This document shows, piece after piece, positions 53,400-63,922 of a stretch of 64,000 nucleotides of DNA (position 1 is the first letter of the stretch; each line of letters begins with the position of its first letter). Source of the DNA: Liolophura sinensis (lineage: Eukaryota; Mollusca; Polyplacophora; Chitonida; Chitonidae); NCBI RefSeq assembly GCF_032854445.1, contig NC_088298.1:4520160-4584159 (forward strand). The letters run 5' to 3'. Below the pieces are notes generated by a model. The model ran no database searches. It worked only from the letters and a program-made list of their open reading frames with translations, and was not told the origin of the DNA. The position numbers and the translations under genes are program-made.

Positions 53400-54890
53400 C
53401 AAAAGATTAGTAAAACCAGTGAAACCAGAACAGCGAAGGCAGTGTGTCAGACGTACAGCACAGAGCGTAAAACCAAAGCAGCGACGACAGAGTGCTAGAT
53501 GTACAGCATTGAGAGTAAAACCAGAGCAGCGACGACAGTGTGATAGACGTAGAGCACAGAGAGTAAAACCAGAGGAGTGAGGACAGTGTGATAGACGTAG
53601 AGCATAGGGAGTAAAACCAGAGCAACGACGACAATGTGATAGACGTAGAGCATAGGGAGTAAAACCAGAGCAGCGATGACAGTGTGATAGACGTAGAGCA
53701 TAGGGAGTAAAACCAGAGCAGCGACGACAGTGTGATAGACGTAGAGCACAGGGAGTAAAACCAGAGGGGCGACGACAGTGTGATAGACGTACAGCATAGC
53801 GAGTAAAACCATACCAGCAACGATAATGTGATAGATGCACAGCATGGGGAGTAAATCCAGAGCAGTGACGACACTGTGATAGACGTAGAGCATAGAGGGT
53901 AAAACCAGAGGAGTGACGACACTGTGATAGACGTAGAGCACAGAGAGTAAAACCAGAGGAGTGACGACACTGTGATAGACGTACAGCATAGGAGTAAAAC
54001 CAGAGCATTGACGACAGTGTGATAGACGTAGAGCATAGAGAGCCAAACCAGAGGAGTGACGACAGTGTGATAGACGTACAGCATAGGGAGTAAATCCAGA
54101 GCAGCGATGACAGTGTGATAGACGTACAGCATAGAGAGTAAATCGAGAGCAGTGACGACAGTGTGATAGACGTACAGTATAGAGAGTAAATCGAGAGCAG
54201 TGACGACAGTGTGGTAGACGTAGAGCATAGAGAGTAAATCCAGAGCAGCGATGACAGTGTGATAGACGTACAGTATAGAGAGTAAATCGAAAGCAGTGAC
54301 GACACTGTGATAGACGTAGAGCATAGAGAGTAAATCCAGAGCAGCATCGACAGTGTGATAGACGTACAGCATAGAGAGTAAAACCAGAGGGGCGACGACA
54401 GTGTGATAGACGTACAGCATAGCGAGTAAAACCAGAGCAGCGACGACAGTGTGATAGACGCAGAGCATAGAGAGCCAAACCAGAGGAGTGACGACAGTGT
54501 GATAGACGCAGAGCATAGAGAGCCAAACCAGAGAAGTGACGACAGTGTGATAGACGTAGAGCATAGGGAGTAAAACCAGAGGAGTGACGACAGAGTGATA
54601 GACGTAGAGCACAGAGAGTAAAACCAGAGCAGTGACGACAGTGTGATAACTGACAAATGCTCACAGGTAACGGGTGAAATATGATCTGTTGTCACGTTAT
54701 CTCAGCTAGAGACGTATTCTACCTGTCCACGCAAATGCTTAGAAAGTAACAAATTACACGACCTGTAGCACAATGGTTAAAGAAGAATTTGGTAAATAAA
54801 GGAATCCAGTGGTATTACTGTATTAGACGTCACAGGTCTAGAATTATTCAAAATCCTGTGACCTCTTCACCTTTAAAAAACAATCACATG
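53400..54890 (+). mobile_element. Family M, expanded copy
   Basis: The element holds an array at 53405-54650. Its right flank (GACAAATGCTCACAGGTAAC, TTGTCACGTTATCTCAGCTA) and distal end (AGACGTCACAGGTCTAGAAT, TATTCAAAATCCTGTG) follow to 54890. It is about 1.49 kb, against 0.28 kb for the single-unit copy at 41.9 kb. Confidence 0.85.
53405..54650 (+). repeat. 48-bp array, about 26 units
   Basis: The unit contains GTGTGATAGACGTAGAGCAT and AGAGAGTAAAACCAGAGCAG plus CGACGACA. Variants (GGAG for AGAG; CCAAACCAGAGGAGTGACG; TAAATCGAGAGCAG) occur in neighbouring groups, indicating local copying. Three minus-strand frames of 389-436 codons are open at once, giving 16-residue repeats such as SSLLWFYSLCCTSITL. 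This is a property of the unit, not evidence of a protein. Confidence 0.95.
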
Positions 54891-56084
54891 AAAGCAATGC
54901 AGACATAGGCGGACATCCAATAAACATCCGCTTATAAAGCCGCATCTGTAATTCCAGTGAGACACAAATGTCATAAAGGGAATCACCAGAAATGACACCC
55001 GACCAAGTCAGTTATAGCATTGATAGCAAGCCGACTTGTACTTAGACTTATATACTGAGCTACTCGTAGAAGCAACGAAGTAGATAGGTCTCTATGTTAA
55101 AAGCCTTGGAACTCAAAATTTAATGAAAAGCTATATGTAATGGGAGTCACTGCTACATTACTTTGGTGGAATAAACCATAATAGCCTTCGCCTTTCGAGG
55201 TGTTGCTGAGAATTCCATGTAATTCCTTCTATCAGAAACTTTTAATGAATGCAGTCATTTAGACCAGACGTTCTGTTTTACCTCCAAACTATGAGAGCTG
55301 TACATACATGTATATACTTCACCACGTGTCATCAAATTCTCACATAACCTGACGGGTTTACGTTTCAGCTGGCATCGCCTCTATTTTCTCATTTCCTCTA
55401 TTTCCTCAAAAACAAATATTTTGGGGCAGCCTGGCCCTAAATAGGCATAAACACGAGATCTGTGTCTCGTTTCCCGAACGTGCAGGGCAATTTTTTTATT
55501 TCATGATTCAAGACTGTCTTCCGGTATAGATTTACACACCGAGGACATTTCTATTTAATGGGCTTGTTAAACCCAGACGAACGGATCAGAATTATAAACG
55601 TGCCATATTGTACTTTATATAACACACGCATGCGCATGACATATACAAAGTGGTTTCTTCGACGTCAGCAGTCTGGGTGACTCTTGATGCTTTTTATCGG
55701 ATGCCATATTTTTATTTCATAAATTGCGAGTGTGAAAGAAGAATCGTCGGAGCGTTAATACACGGGGCATTCGGTCGCTATGAAAATATTGATTTGGCCC
55801 AAGGAAACTCCGAGATCTAATATCAAATTGTCGTCAACTAAGTTCGGCAATGTGGCAAAATACTTGAGCATAAGTGAATCTCCTGAGTGACTGGTCACCG
55901 GACGCGGACATGAGGGAGGATAATGCTGCGTCTTGGTAGATACCCTCCAGTTAGAGATGGAGCGAGAGGAGGGGACTCGTGGGCGGGCAAGATTGGCTTT
56001 TATTTGCAAAATTCATCAATCAACAGCTTGAGGTATAATCCTCCGAGGAAGTGAACGTAAATAGAACCTGTTTCTCGTAACAGA
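54891..56084. other. Unassigned low-copy DNA
   Basis: No gene or repeat recognised. The frame at 55755-56009 (-) has no recognisable domain. Confidence 0.35.
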
Positions 56085-56285
56085 CATTTGTATACCAGGC
56101 GTCAACCAAAATGGACGCTGCAGAACATTAATCGCATAGTCAATTCCCAAAACGCTGGTAACATAAACCCCAAAGAACCAAGAAAGTATATTAAGTACAA
56201 AATTAGGACGGGTTCATGCAAAGAGAAGCACTCAGCAGTTTTCAGTGATGACGGAAAGACGCGAGGATTATGTTCTAAGTGAATG
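56085..56285 (+). repeat. Dispersed family R, copy 1
   Basis: CAGACATTTGTATACCAGGC, GTCAATTCCCAAAACGC, AAGTACAAAATTAGGACGG and AGAGAAGCACTCAGCAGTTT. Diverged copies with the same order lie at 58000-58140 and 60695-60915. The family type is unknown. Confidence 0.6.
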
Positions 56286-56909
56286 AATGAAATCAGTATT
56301 CAAGTCTTGTACCATGTTAATATACAAATTGTCGATAATCAAGGTACGTATCTCTGTCGAGATTTGATTGCAAATGCTCATATGTCCAACATGGCGAGAC
56401 CTGCGGACACATGTAGTCCTACGCTCACTTCCATCTGTGGTCATTTTGAACTGTTAATGGAAGTTGCACTTTGAGATCAGTGATATGCACAATTAATGTT
56501 CTGTGCCTTTAGGTTGAACATTTTTGCGCGTGTCCTGTACCGAGAGACCTTTGCTGACTGAACGGTCTAGACAGGCTAATTAGAGACTACTCTTCCTCAA
56601 TCAATGACGTAGTATTCTGTAATCGAGATGGCGGATATCCGGGCATTTGCCGTTTTACTCGCTCCAACAAGCTTTACTCTCGCAGACTCGCCGGTGAAAG
56701 CATTGTTTATAGATGGGAGTCCATACAAGACTTATACCTCTCAAAACCAGGTTTTGTTCACGTTCACAATTTGCATTTGCTGCACATAACCTTGTCTTAA
56801 GTTGGCGATTCTTAAGGTTACACGGGCGCATTGATTTTCCTTACTATTTATGTAGGACACTTGTCAACTTTAACCTCAAAAATATATATGCTCTTGTCCA
56901 TGAAGCATT
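56286..56909. other. Unassigned low-copy DNA
   Basis: Short frames only. No feature supported. Confidence 0.35.
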
Positions 56910-57070
56910 TCCTCTCGCATTTACAAATTCTTGCAGAGTGTGATTTTGTCTTAGTTCTTTGGTGATTTATGTTATACGTCGTTTGGGGCATTGGCCTAGC
57001 GATTATTAACCTGGAAAGTCCTTATTGGTTGACGGCTAGTGTACGAATGTCTGTTTTGATGCATATATTC
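56910..57070 (+). mobile_element. Retroelement 3' fragment
   Basis: CTTTGGTGATTTATGTTATA, CGTCGTTTGGGGCATTGGCC and TAGCGATTATTAACCTGGAA match the 3' blocks at 27 and 52 kb. Confidence 0.55.
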
Positions 57071-57829
57071 ACTTTTGGGAGTGTAATGCATTCTTCCTTT
57101 GTATACAATTGATGTAGTGGTCTTGTGAAAAAACAAAATGGCGAAACTAGCCAAAGTGATTTTTTTGGATCCAACTCGCCACCTGGTGTCAAGATTGCGT
57201 AGGTTACTTGTTCTATGGCAATCCGTTATGATTCTGTTTTCGCCTTTTTTTCAAATACGCCTGTTTTTATATTACCTTGCTGGTACAGGTATATTATTTC
57301 CGATGTTCGTTCATTGGATAACGTGTATGCGTCATTCCAGGTCTATGATTAAAGCCTTCGGTCTTCCACCTGCGTCTTCCAGTCTGTTTTTTGTTGCAAC
57401 CAAGATGGCGACGGTCTTTAAATGGCACGCAAGCCTTAGACCCCAACAGAGAAGAACGATTTATTTTAGTTACTTGTATTATCCAAGAGAGAAATCAATC
57501 TTGCCTTAATGACAGTCAATTCTGTACCGCATTGACGTTTGGAAACAAACCTTTCCGAGATCGAAAAAAAACTCTGCTGGAGTAAACAATAAAATCGTGC
57601 CGTTTTGGGTAGCAACGACACTACCATGGGATAAAAGGCTGAAGTCAAATCGTGTTAGTAGCATGGTTTTTTTCTTTTATGATACAGGACTCTTTAGTGG
57701 AACTTTGCTCGTAAACTTTTCGGATTACTCTGTTGCAGAGACTGGTTAGAGTTTGATAACCTTGTTCATGTGTCAATAAAACTTGTGCACACCTGTCCTT
57801 TATCATCCTTTTGAAGCAAGGTGAAGGTG
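57071..57829. other. Unassigned DNA with one longer open frame
   Basis: A 123-codon frame at 57138-57509 (+) starts in a good context (CAAAATGGCG) and has hydrophobic stretches. It shows no recognisable domain, and its length is near the chance maximum. It is not called a gene. Confidence 0.35.
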
Positions 57830-57985
57830 ACCTCATTTTATTTGTTGATTTATTTATCTGATTGTTGTTTACATACAAAAGAATTTGTCATTTATACGAT
57901 GGTGGTCAGCATCATGGGAAAACCATCGACCTTTGGCAAGTTACTAACTTTTCCACATTTGACATATATGCGTGGCGTATTGATG
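57830..57985 (-). mobile_element. SINE A-related variant, second copy
   Basis: Plus-strand TTATTTGTTGATTTATTTAT, TTTATACGATGGTGGTCAGC and AAACCATCGACCTTTGGCAAG parallel the variant at 21006-21145. Confidence 0.65.
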
Positions 57986-57999
57986 GAACCCAGGCCTCG

Positions 58000-58140
58000 A
58001 AACAGACATTCGTATAGCAGCCTTGAACCAAAGTGGACGCTCTTGGTCACTAATGGCAGGCCAATTCCATAAATGAACTAATAAAGTGTATAAAGTACGA
58101 AATTAAGAGGGAATCATGCTAAAAGAAGCAGTCAACAGTA
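58000..58140 (+). repeat. Dispersed family R, copy 2
   Basis: ACAGACATTCGTATAGCAGC, GGCCAATTCCATAAATGAAC, AAGTACGAAATTAAGAGGG and AGAAGCAGTCAACAGTAGC follow the family R order. Confidence 0.6.
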
Positions 58141-58304
58141 GCAACATACCGCTCCGCCCAGCACCATCGCCAGAGTAGACTTACGTAATAACCAGAGCCC
58201 ATGGGTTTGAAAGGGATCTGGTTATAGTCCACTGCAATTACAGGATTATGTAGATTACTGATATAAACGACGCACTGACGTCCCGAGCAATACTTAGTCA
58301 TATT

Positions 58305-59012
58305 GACAATAGTCTTTTTCGCTTAGAGAGTCGCTGTTTGTAAAATCAGTGATACTCGCTGACAAAATTGCCTTTAGTTAGTGACACGTATCAACATAAG
58401 CTCTGCACATAGATATGTTTGAAGTTCACATTATTGAAAGGAAAATGAAGTTAGAGCACTTTTTCTAATTCATAAAGTTAAACTCCGTAAGCTCGGTTTC
58501 GACGGCAAGAACCCATTGCCTCGGGTGAGGTCAAAATCCAGTGGCATGTTGGATATTGGGCAGATTTCAAAATGTTTTGATGAAGGACAAATTAATCTCC
58601 ACTCCCATTTCCCAGCATGCCACTGGTTTTTGAATAATTATGACGTCAACGAGGCAATGAGTTCTTGGCGTCGGAACTGGGCTTATGGAGTTTAACATTA
58701 TAAATTAGAAGGCCGTACATGGGAAGGTCAGCCAACAACCTGCGTGGGTTTTCCTCGGGCTCTACGCGGTTTCCTCCCACATAATGCTGGCCGCCGTCGT
58801 ATAGGTGAAATATTCTTGAGTACGACGTAAAACACCAATCAAATAAATAAATACATAAATAAGAAAAAGTGCTCTAACTACATTTTCCTTTCATTAATGT
58901 GAACTTCAAACATATCACTGTGTAGAGCCAGTGAATAAAGGCAATTTTGGTAGCGAGTATGACAGATTTTACAGACAGCTAAATATAGGCCACTCCTAAA
59001 ACGAAGTACACT
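58305..59012. mobile_element. Family Q MITE, copy 3, interrupted by SINE A
   Basis: The left inverted repeat starts ACAATAGTCTTTTTCGC. The centre is much shorter than in copies 1 and 2 (58540-58610). The right repeat is split by SINE A and ends AAACGAAGTACACTGT. A TGACGTCA word in the right repeat is shared with copy 1. Confidence 0.85.
58711..58862 (+). mobile_element. SINE A nested in family Q
   Basis: Starts GGCCGTACATGGGAAGGTCA (5'-truncated), then core TTTCCTCCCACATAATGCTG, shared block GAGTACGACGTAAAACACCA and AAAT tail. On both sides family Q sequence continues (AATTAGAAG; AAGAAAAAGTGCTCTAAC). Confidence 0.92.
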
Positions 59013-59574
59013 GTGGAGATAGGTAGGTCCAACGGATCTGTGACTATGGGCAGCAAAACATAAGGCTTTAAACGATGCCATTGTTAGATTTTCAGGGCCT
59101 ACATTCATGGTGTGAAGATGAATGTGCTCTAACGTAGTGGATGAAGTGAATTTTCTTCTGACTTAGCGATAGCAAACCTCTGATACTGAACCTAATTTCG
59201 GTAAATCGGAGAAGTGCAGTGGTTTGTGTTCGGTAATGTTTGTCGCTCACGTTACCCGCAAGAAGCATTTTTTTTAAGATCATGGCCTAAACAAATTACT
59301 GAAAATCCGAGCATTATGTATCATGCAGCTAATGAGTTGGATCAGACAATTTTATTGTCAAAAAACATAATTGGCCCGGTGTTTTATGAACTAAGTATTG
59401 TGCTTCACAATAACCATGCTCTAAGCGGGTTTACATACCCAAATGGAAGAAAACCTAACAAAGATGCTAAAACACATCGCGGCAGTACACTCTAAAATGA
59501 ACTACTTCGGTAAATCGGTGACAATTTTCACCACATCAGAATTGCTTCGCTTCCAGACTCCAAAAATGTATTTA
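59013..59574. other. Unassigned DNA
   Basis: No feature recognised. Confidence 0.35.
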
Positions 59575-59635
59575 TGTTGGTTGCAATAGACGTCACTGGT
59601 CTAGAGGTACTCAAAATTCTGTGTATGACAAGAGT
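59575..59635 (+). mobile_element. Family M distal right-end fragment
   Basis: ATAGACGTCACTGGTCTAGA, then GGTACTCAAAATTCTGTG. The 48-bp part is absent. Confidence 0.7.
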
Positions 59636-60138
59636 CAACAAACTTTAATTCTCCGACACAAATGAAGAGATCTCCAATTTTAACTCCTGGAACATTTCTA
59701 TGTCTGACGAGGGCTGCACTCGAGCCGGCTCGGTCATCAGTGAAATTATCCATTTATATTGTTCCGCGGACGCCGCGGGCAGTCTTCGTGTTTTCCCCCC
59801 GACTTTCACTTCCTGTACACACTCTAAACGGACCGGCTGTCACACTGGTTTCCATGGTACCGCGTGTCCTGCGTCAGTTGGTGTTTGGGTAATAGCAAAA
59901 TGCAGACGCGGACCTGAAAGCGGAAACACAGATTAGGATATGTCCCGTGAAATTAGCTGTGTTCGACTAACCGTTCATGAGCAGCGGAGTCGTCTGTCGG
60001 GCAACAAATTTCACCAAACAGTCGATCGCTGTGAGGAAATCGGGTTTTATTCAAAGGCCACAGATGCATTCTTGCTTTGACACTGAGGGTTTCAGATCAA
60101 CCCTAACTAACGCAGTTTTGTCCGCTTCATTATGTTTT
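59636..60138. other. Unassigned DNA
   Basis: A moderately G+C-rich stretch (59700-59880) with overlapping short frames. No domain seen. Confidence 0.35.
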
Positions 60139-60502
60139 AGACCGTTTCGTTGGCCTAATGCTGAGAGTGTCCGCCCCGAAGTCGGGAGACCCTGTGATCA
60201 AACCCGTGTCTAGCGATACAAAAGACTTTTAAAGTGGTACTTGTAATGGTACTCAGCCCTGACAGGTCAGAGCAAGTAAACAGGACCGGTTGCCCCGTTG
60301 TGAGTATAATGTGACTGAGTGTCATGTCATGTCTGGTGTCTTCGACATGATACTTCAGTGGCGGTAGCGCCTGGTCGGCATGGACTTGCCCTACCGCAAG
60401 AAGGCACAGTGTATGTAAACACACCTTATGACTTCTTGTCTTCAAACACATACATACATACATACATACATACATACATACATACATACATACATACACA
60501 AA
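60139..60502 (+). mobile_element. SINE B, full length with long CATA tail
   Basis: Head AGACCGTTTCGTTGGCCTAA, box B GTGATCAAACCC near 60194, body GAAACAGGACCGGTTG-like and TCATGTCTGGTGTCTTCGAC. The segment AAGAAGGCACAGTGTATGTA corresponds to the start of the 54-bp unit. The shared block is deleted and the tail is about 15 CATA units (60448-60500). Confidence 0.9.
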
Positions 60503-60694
60503 CATACATGCAACTGTTCACGTCTGGATTCAAGATGACTGAATAATCTGAAGTGGGTCAGGACCACAAGACTAGATCACTTAATAGCAAAAATTAGAGG
60601 GTGAAAGCAAGAAAGCAACTGGCTCTTACACAGAACGTGATTGTATTTGCATCGTTTTTAACGCCGGATACTTTAAAGTCTGGTGGAGAATATA

Positions 60695-60915
60695 AGGGTC
60701 AAGTCCGACATTCATATACCATTCGTAGTCCGTAAAAGGCGTTCCAAGTCCATAGGCCTAATCGCAAGATCCATTTCCAAAACAACGTTTAACATTAGCT
60801 CCCAAAGACAAAGGTATGTAAGAAATTATACAAATAAGAAATAAAGCCGGTAACACACAAGAGAGAAGCGGTCATCAGTTCTCAATAATGCCGGGCAGAC
60901 AATGAATATTCCAGG
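60695..60915 (+). repeat. Dispersed family R, copy 3
   Basis: CGACATTCATATACCATTCG, AAGATCCATTTCCAAAACAAC, AATTATACAAATAAGAAATA and AGAGAAGCGGTCATCAGTTC follow family R order with small insertions. Confidence 0.55.
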
Positions 60916-61190
60916 CCTGAATTCCATATCAAAGTTCAAATTCGTAGTCTGTGAATGAGTTCCATGTCAAATAACAATTAAACAAGTATCCCAATCGAGC
61001 TTTAATTGCAACTCTTCATAAAGGCATCATGCATGATGTAATGAGCATGGCTACCTTTACGGCCCCTAGCCCCAGGTTAAGCGGTATTAGATACAGTTTG
61101 AAAATGACGAGCGTTACAGACCCTAACCGATCAGACTGTGATTCAAAAGTAACGGACGATTGCGTCTTTCCCGTTAATATGTAATGTTTT
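60916..61190. other. Unassigned DNA
   Basis: Nothing recognised. Confidence 0.35.
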
Positions 61191-61199
61191 CATGCTACA

Positions 61200-61345
61200 A
61201 AAGGCGCCATCTATGATATTGCCCATGGCACACAAGATAGACGGTTACACTGGGCAACCAGCGCCATCTATGTTGTTAAATACCATGTACGTGATAGATA
61301 TGTACATAGGGATAACAGCGCCGTCTATGTGGTTGATCACAATGC
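61200..61345. repeat. About 58-bp tandem repeat, 2.5 units
   Basis: GCGCCATCTATGATATTGCC at 61204, GCGCCATCTATGTTGTTAAA at 61261 and GCGCCGTCTATGTGGTTGAT at 61319 start successive units. Each contains a GATAGA-like middle. Confidence 0.8.
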
Positions 61346-61479
61346 AGATCGCCAGAGATTCTGAAGACATATTAGCTACGTGTTTCATGTGCCTGAATGG
61401 TTTATCGCTTATTTCCGACTTTAAATGTGGAGAAAACATTTACTACTTCCAGTTACTTCGATAACATTTCGGCCGATTT

Positions 61480-61690
61480 GTCTAGCGTGAAGTAGACATT
61501 GCTTAACGTGGAATAGACATTGTTTAGCATGGAATAGATATTGCCTAGCGTAGAATAGACACTGTTTGGCATGGAAGAGACATTGCCTAACGCGGAAGAG
61601 ACATTGCCAAGAGTGAACCAGACATTGTCAGGCGTGTGATAGACATTGTCTAGCGTGGAATAGACATTGTCTAGCGTGGAGACACTGGTC
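61480..61690. repeat. 21-bp tandem repeat, about 10 units
   Basis: The unit is AGACATTGTCTAGCGTGGAAT. The last two units are identical and the earlier ones diverge (ACTGTTTGGCATGGAAG). Confidence 0.93.
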
Positions 61691-62699
61691 CGGGAGGGGA
61701 TTTAGGTGAGGGACCATCACCCGATGGTTGCTTTTCCCCAGTCAACGAAGTGTTTCTAAATATGTCTTATGTTCGTTTGTTTTGTTTTTTTCTCTAAAAT
61801 GCGCGCATGTCTGTCACAACGTTACCTTCGGTTTTCGGATAATTCACTGAGATCTGTATATAGGCTCCAATAGTAGAGCTGGGTCCTCTTTGTGCTCCTC
61901 GTGAGATATTCAATACTGCACGATTACGTATTCTCTGGCTCTTCTTGGGCAAGCTACGAGTTCTCTTGTGCCGGGTTTGTCTTGTCCGCCGTGTTTACAC
62001 AAGTCAAAGAACGGAAGCTCTCTATCTCGATGTACGGATCCAGTCCCGAAGGGCCTCGTCGCGTATGGCTTGACATAACACTACAATGTTTGGACAGAAA
62101 GACGCTTTGTATGGAAGCTCACTATCAGCATATTGCATTTCTCGACTTTGCTTTTAAGTTCGGTTAGGCAGAAAAAGCCAGCGCGCTGTTTTGTTTGATA
62201 TATAAGCTCGCTTTTTGCCTCAGAGGTTTTATGAAACTCGCGTCAAATATTCTTTTTTACCACACTTTTGAACGCAGTTCTCAAGGAGAAAGGAAATCTC
62301 GGCGCTGCACAGCGATATTAATGATGACCAGGCTAGCGTTTGTGTCGCAATGCAAACATTGGGTTCCAAGCTTCGCGCCTTGTTCAGATTTCTCCACCAG
62401 TAAATCCGACCACTGTTACGTAGGGAAGATATTTTTTGCTTTCGACCGTCGTTAGCACCAGTCAAGTAAAATAAATCAACATACTGGAAGCAAACCTTCA
62501 AAGTTTTGAATTCTCAGTATGAGATTTTTTTGCCATGGTTAAGAAATTAAATTTTTGTAAAAAATCTCGGATATTTTTTAATGTCTTGAAAGTCTGGTAA
62601 ATTGAGGGGCGGACGGTTTTTGCCATCGATAAGAACAGCGGGTAAATAATATATTAATCATATTAAATATCATAAACATATCATAAATTATCAACCTTT
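61691..62699. other. Unassigned DNA
   Basis: Frames of 86-91 codons overlap on both strands (61892-62501), without recognisable domains. This could be 3' sequence of the LINE remnant, which reads leftward from 63240. Confidence 0.35.
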
Positions 62700-63240
62700 C
62701 TGCAATTTATTTTTTACAAATCAGAAGAGAAATAAGGAGAAATAAGGTTGTTAACGTATAATCCAGTGTGTCTCTCTACACGTTTTTTGAAAAAAAAATC
62801 CGAAACATAGCCCATTTTTTCGTTAAATTGTTGTTCTTTTCCTGAAGTTATTGAAATATCCTCCCCTGCATCGTAGTATTCAGAAACATCCTTTATAAAG
62901 TTCGTAAAACATCTGTGTTCGTATTTTACTTTGTTATTCATAATATACTTTTGTGCCAACATTGTTAAACGATTTAAAAACGGCATATTTTTATCTCATC
63001 CAAAAATTATTTTTTCTTTTGTTAGTTTATCTTGCAATCCATCGTTAGTTTTGATCCAGTTTTCGTATTGATCCCCAAAATGCTGAATATTGGGGCTCTC
63101 TAAAAATAAGTGCTCTATTCTGTTTATCCTGTGTTCACAGGTTTTCCAAAATCGAACAGTTATTCCCATATAGTTGTTAAAAACCTTGCATGTTTGCCTA
63201 TTTCTTCTATATTTTTGAAACGTCTAATCCAGAGGAATGC
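62700..63240 (-). pseudogene. LINE C-terminal remnant
   Basis: On the minus strand the translation includes RIEHLFLESPNIQHFGDQYE and then TKEKIIFG (63122-63005). This resembles the cysteine-containing region after the RT domain in LINE ORF2 proteins (usually EHLF-x-ECP). Here the Cys is replaced by Ser. Next comes an open piece with LNRLTMLAQKYIMNNKVKYE (within 62714-62986). Stops and frame changes separate the pieces, so it is inactive. The likely relation is to L1/Tx1-type LINEs, with moderate certainty. The N-terminal domains are absent. Confidence 0.6.
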
Positions 63241-63282
63241 GCAGAAGACTTGGCTTTCTGTTATTGCTAACAGAAAATACAA

Positions 63283-63440
63283 CTGCGTGGAGAGTAAAAC
63301 CAGATCAACATACAGATTTACATTTACATGGCAACTGGTCACACGAAACCCAAGAAAGCCGGCCTCTTGTCCATTTACTTCAGCTAGGGTTTATTCTAAC
63401 TATTCATATAAATTCTTAAAAAGCTTTGTTACGATTTACG
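63283..63440 (+). mobile_element. Family M copy
   Basis: GCGTGGAGAGTAAAACCAGA, then right-flank phrases GGCAACTGGTCACACGAAAC, GGCCTCTTGTCCATTTACTT and CAGCTAGGGTTTATTCTAAC. Part of the 48-bp unit is replaced. Confidence 0.75.
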
Positions 63441-63922
63441 CATACACATCATAAAACAATGCAGTAGCGCATCGCATATGTATGTAAACGAAGTGTAGAG
63501 TGCATTACACATCTGTCGAAACAAGTCTGTATGAAATATGCCGAAAGATCGTCACATTTTTGCGATAACAGGCAAAAGATCAAGGTTAATAATGCCGAAA
63601 CGCCTGCACCAGGAGGATAAACAGTCTTCTTACTATATTTAGTATTTGTGTTAGTCAAATTCGAAGTAAGATTGATCAAATTTCACTGTGCACTAGACTA
63701 TACATAGACGTAATTCAACCATAGTCTATAAATCAAGCTCGTCCACGCTTCGGAGCCTTACGGAAATGGCACTCATCGTTCACATTATCCGATATTTATC
63801 CAGGAAACCATAAATATTGCCACTGCGAACAGTTTCAATATTAGGGCAGTCGAAATACATCTGTTTAGCCTACATAACTTAACCTAACTACAAACTGTAT
63901 TTTTACACTTAGTCGCCTTGAC
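63441..63922. other. Unassigned DNA
   Basis: A pair of CATAGTCTATAAATC and GACTATACATAGACG words (63697-63733) may be stubs of family Q ends. No gene seen. Confidence 0.35.

Noticed and set aside
53385-54695. 436-codon Leu/Ser/Cys-rich minus-strand frame
   Set aside because: It is one of three overlapping frames kept open by the 48-bp unit, with no start context, domain or splice evidence.
57138-57509. 123-codon frame with good start context
   Set aside because: No recognisable domain or splice structure. Length alone is not convincing. It lies just after a retroelement 3' fragment.
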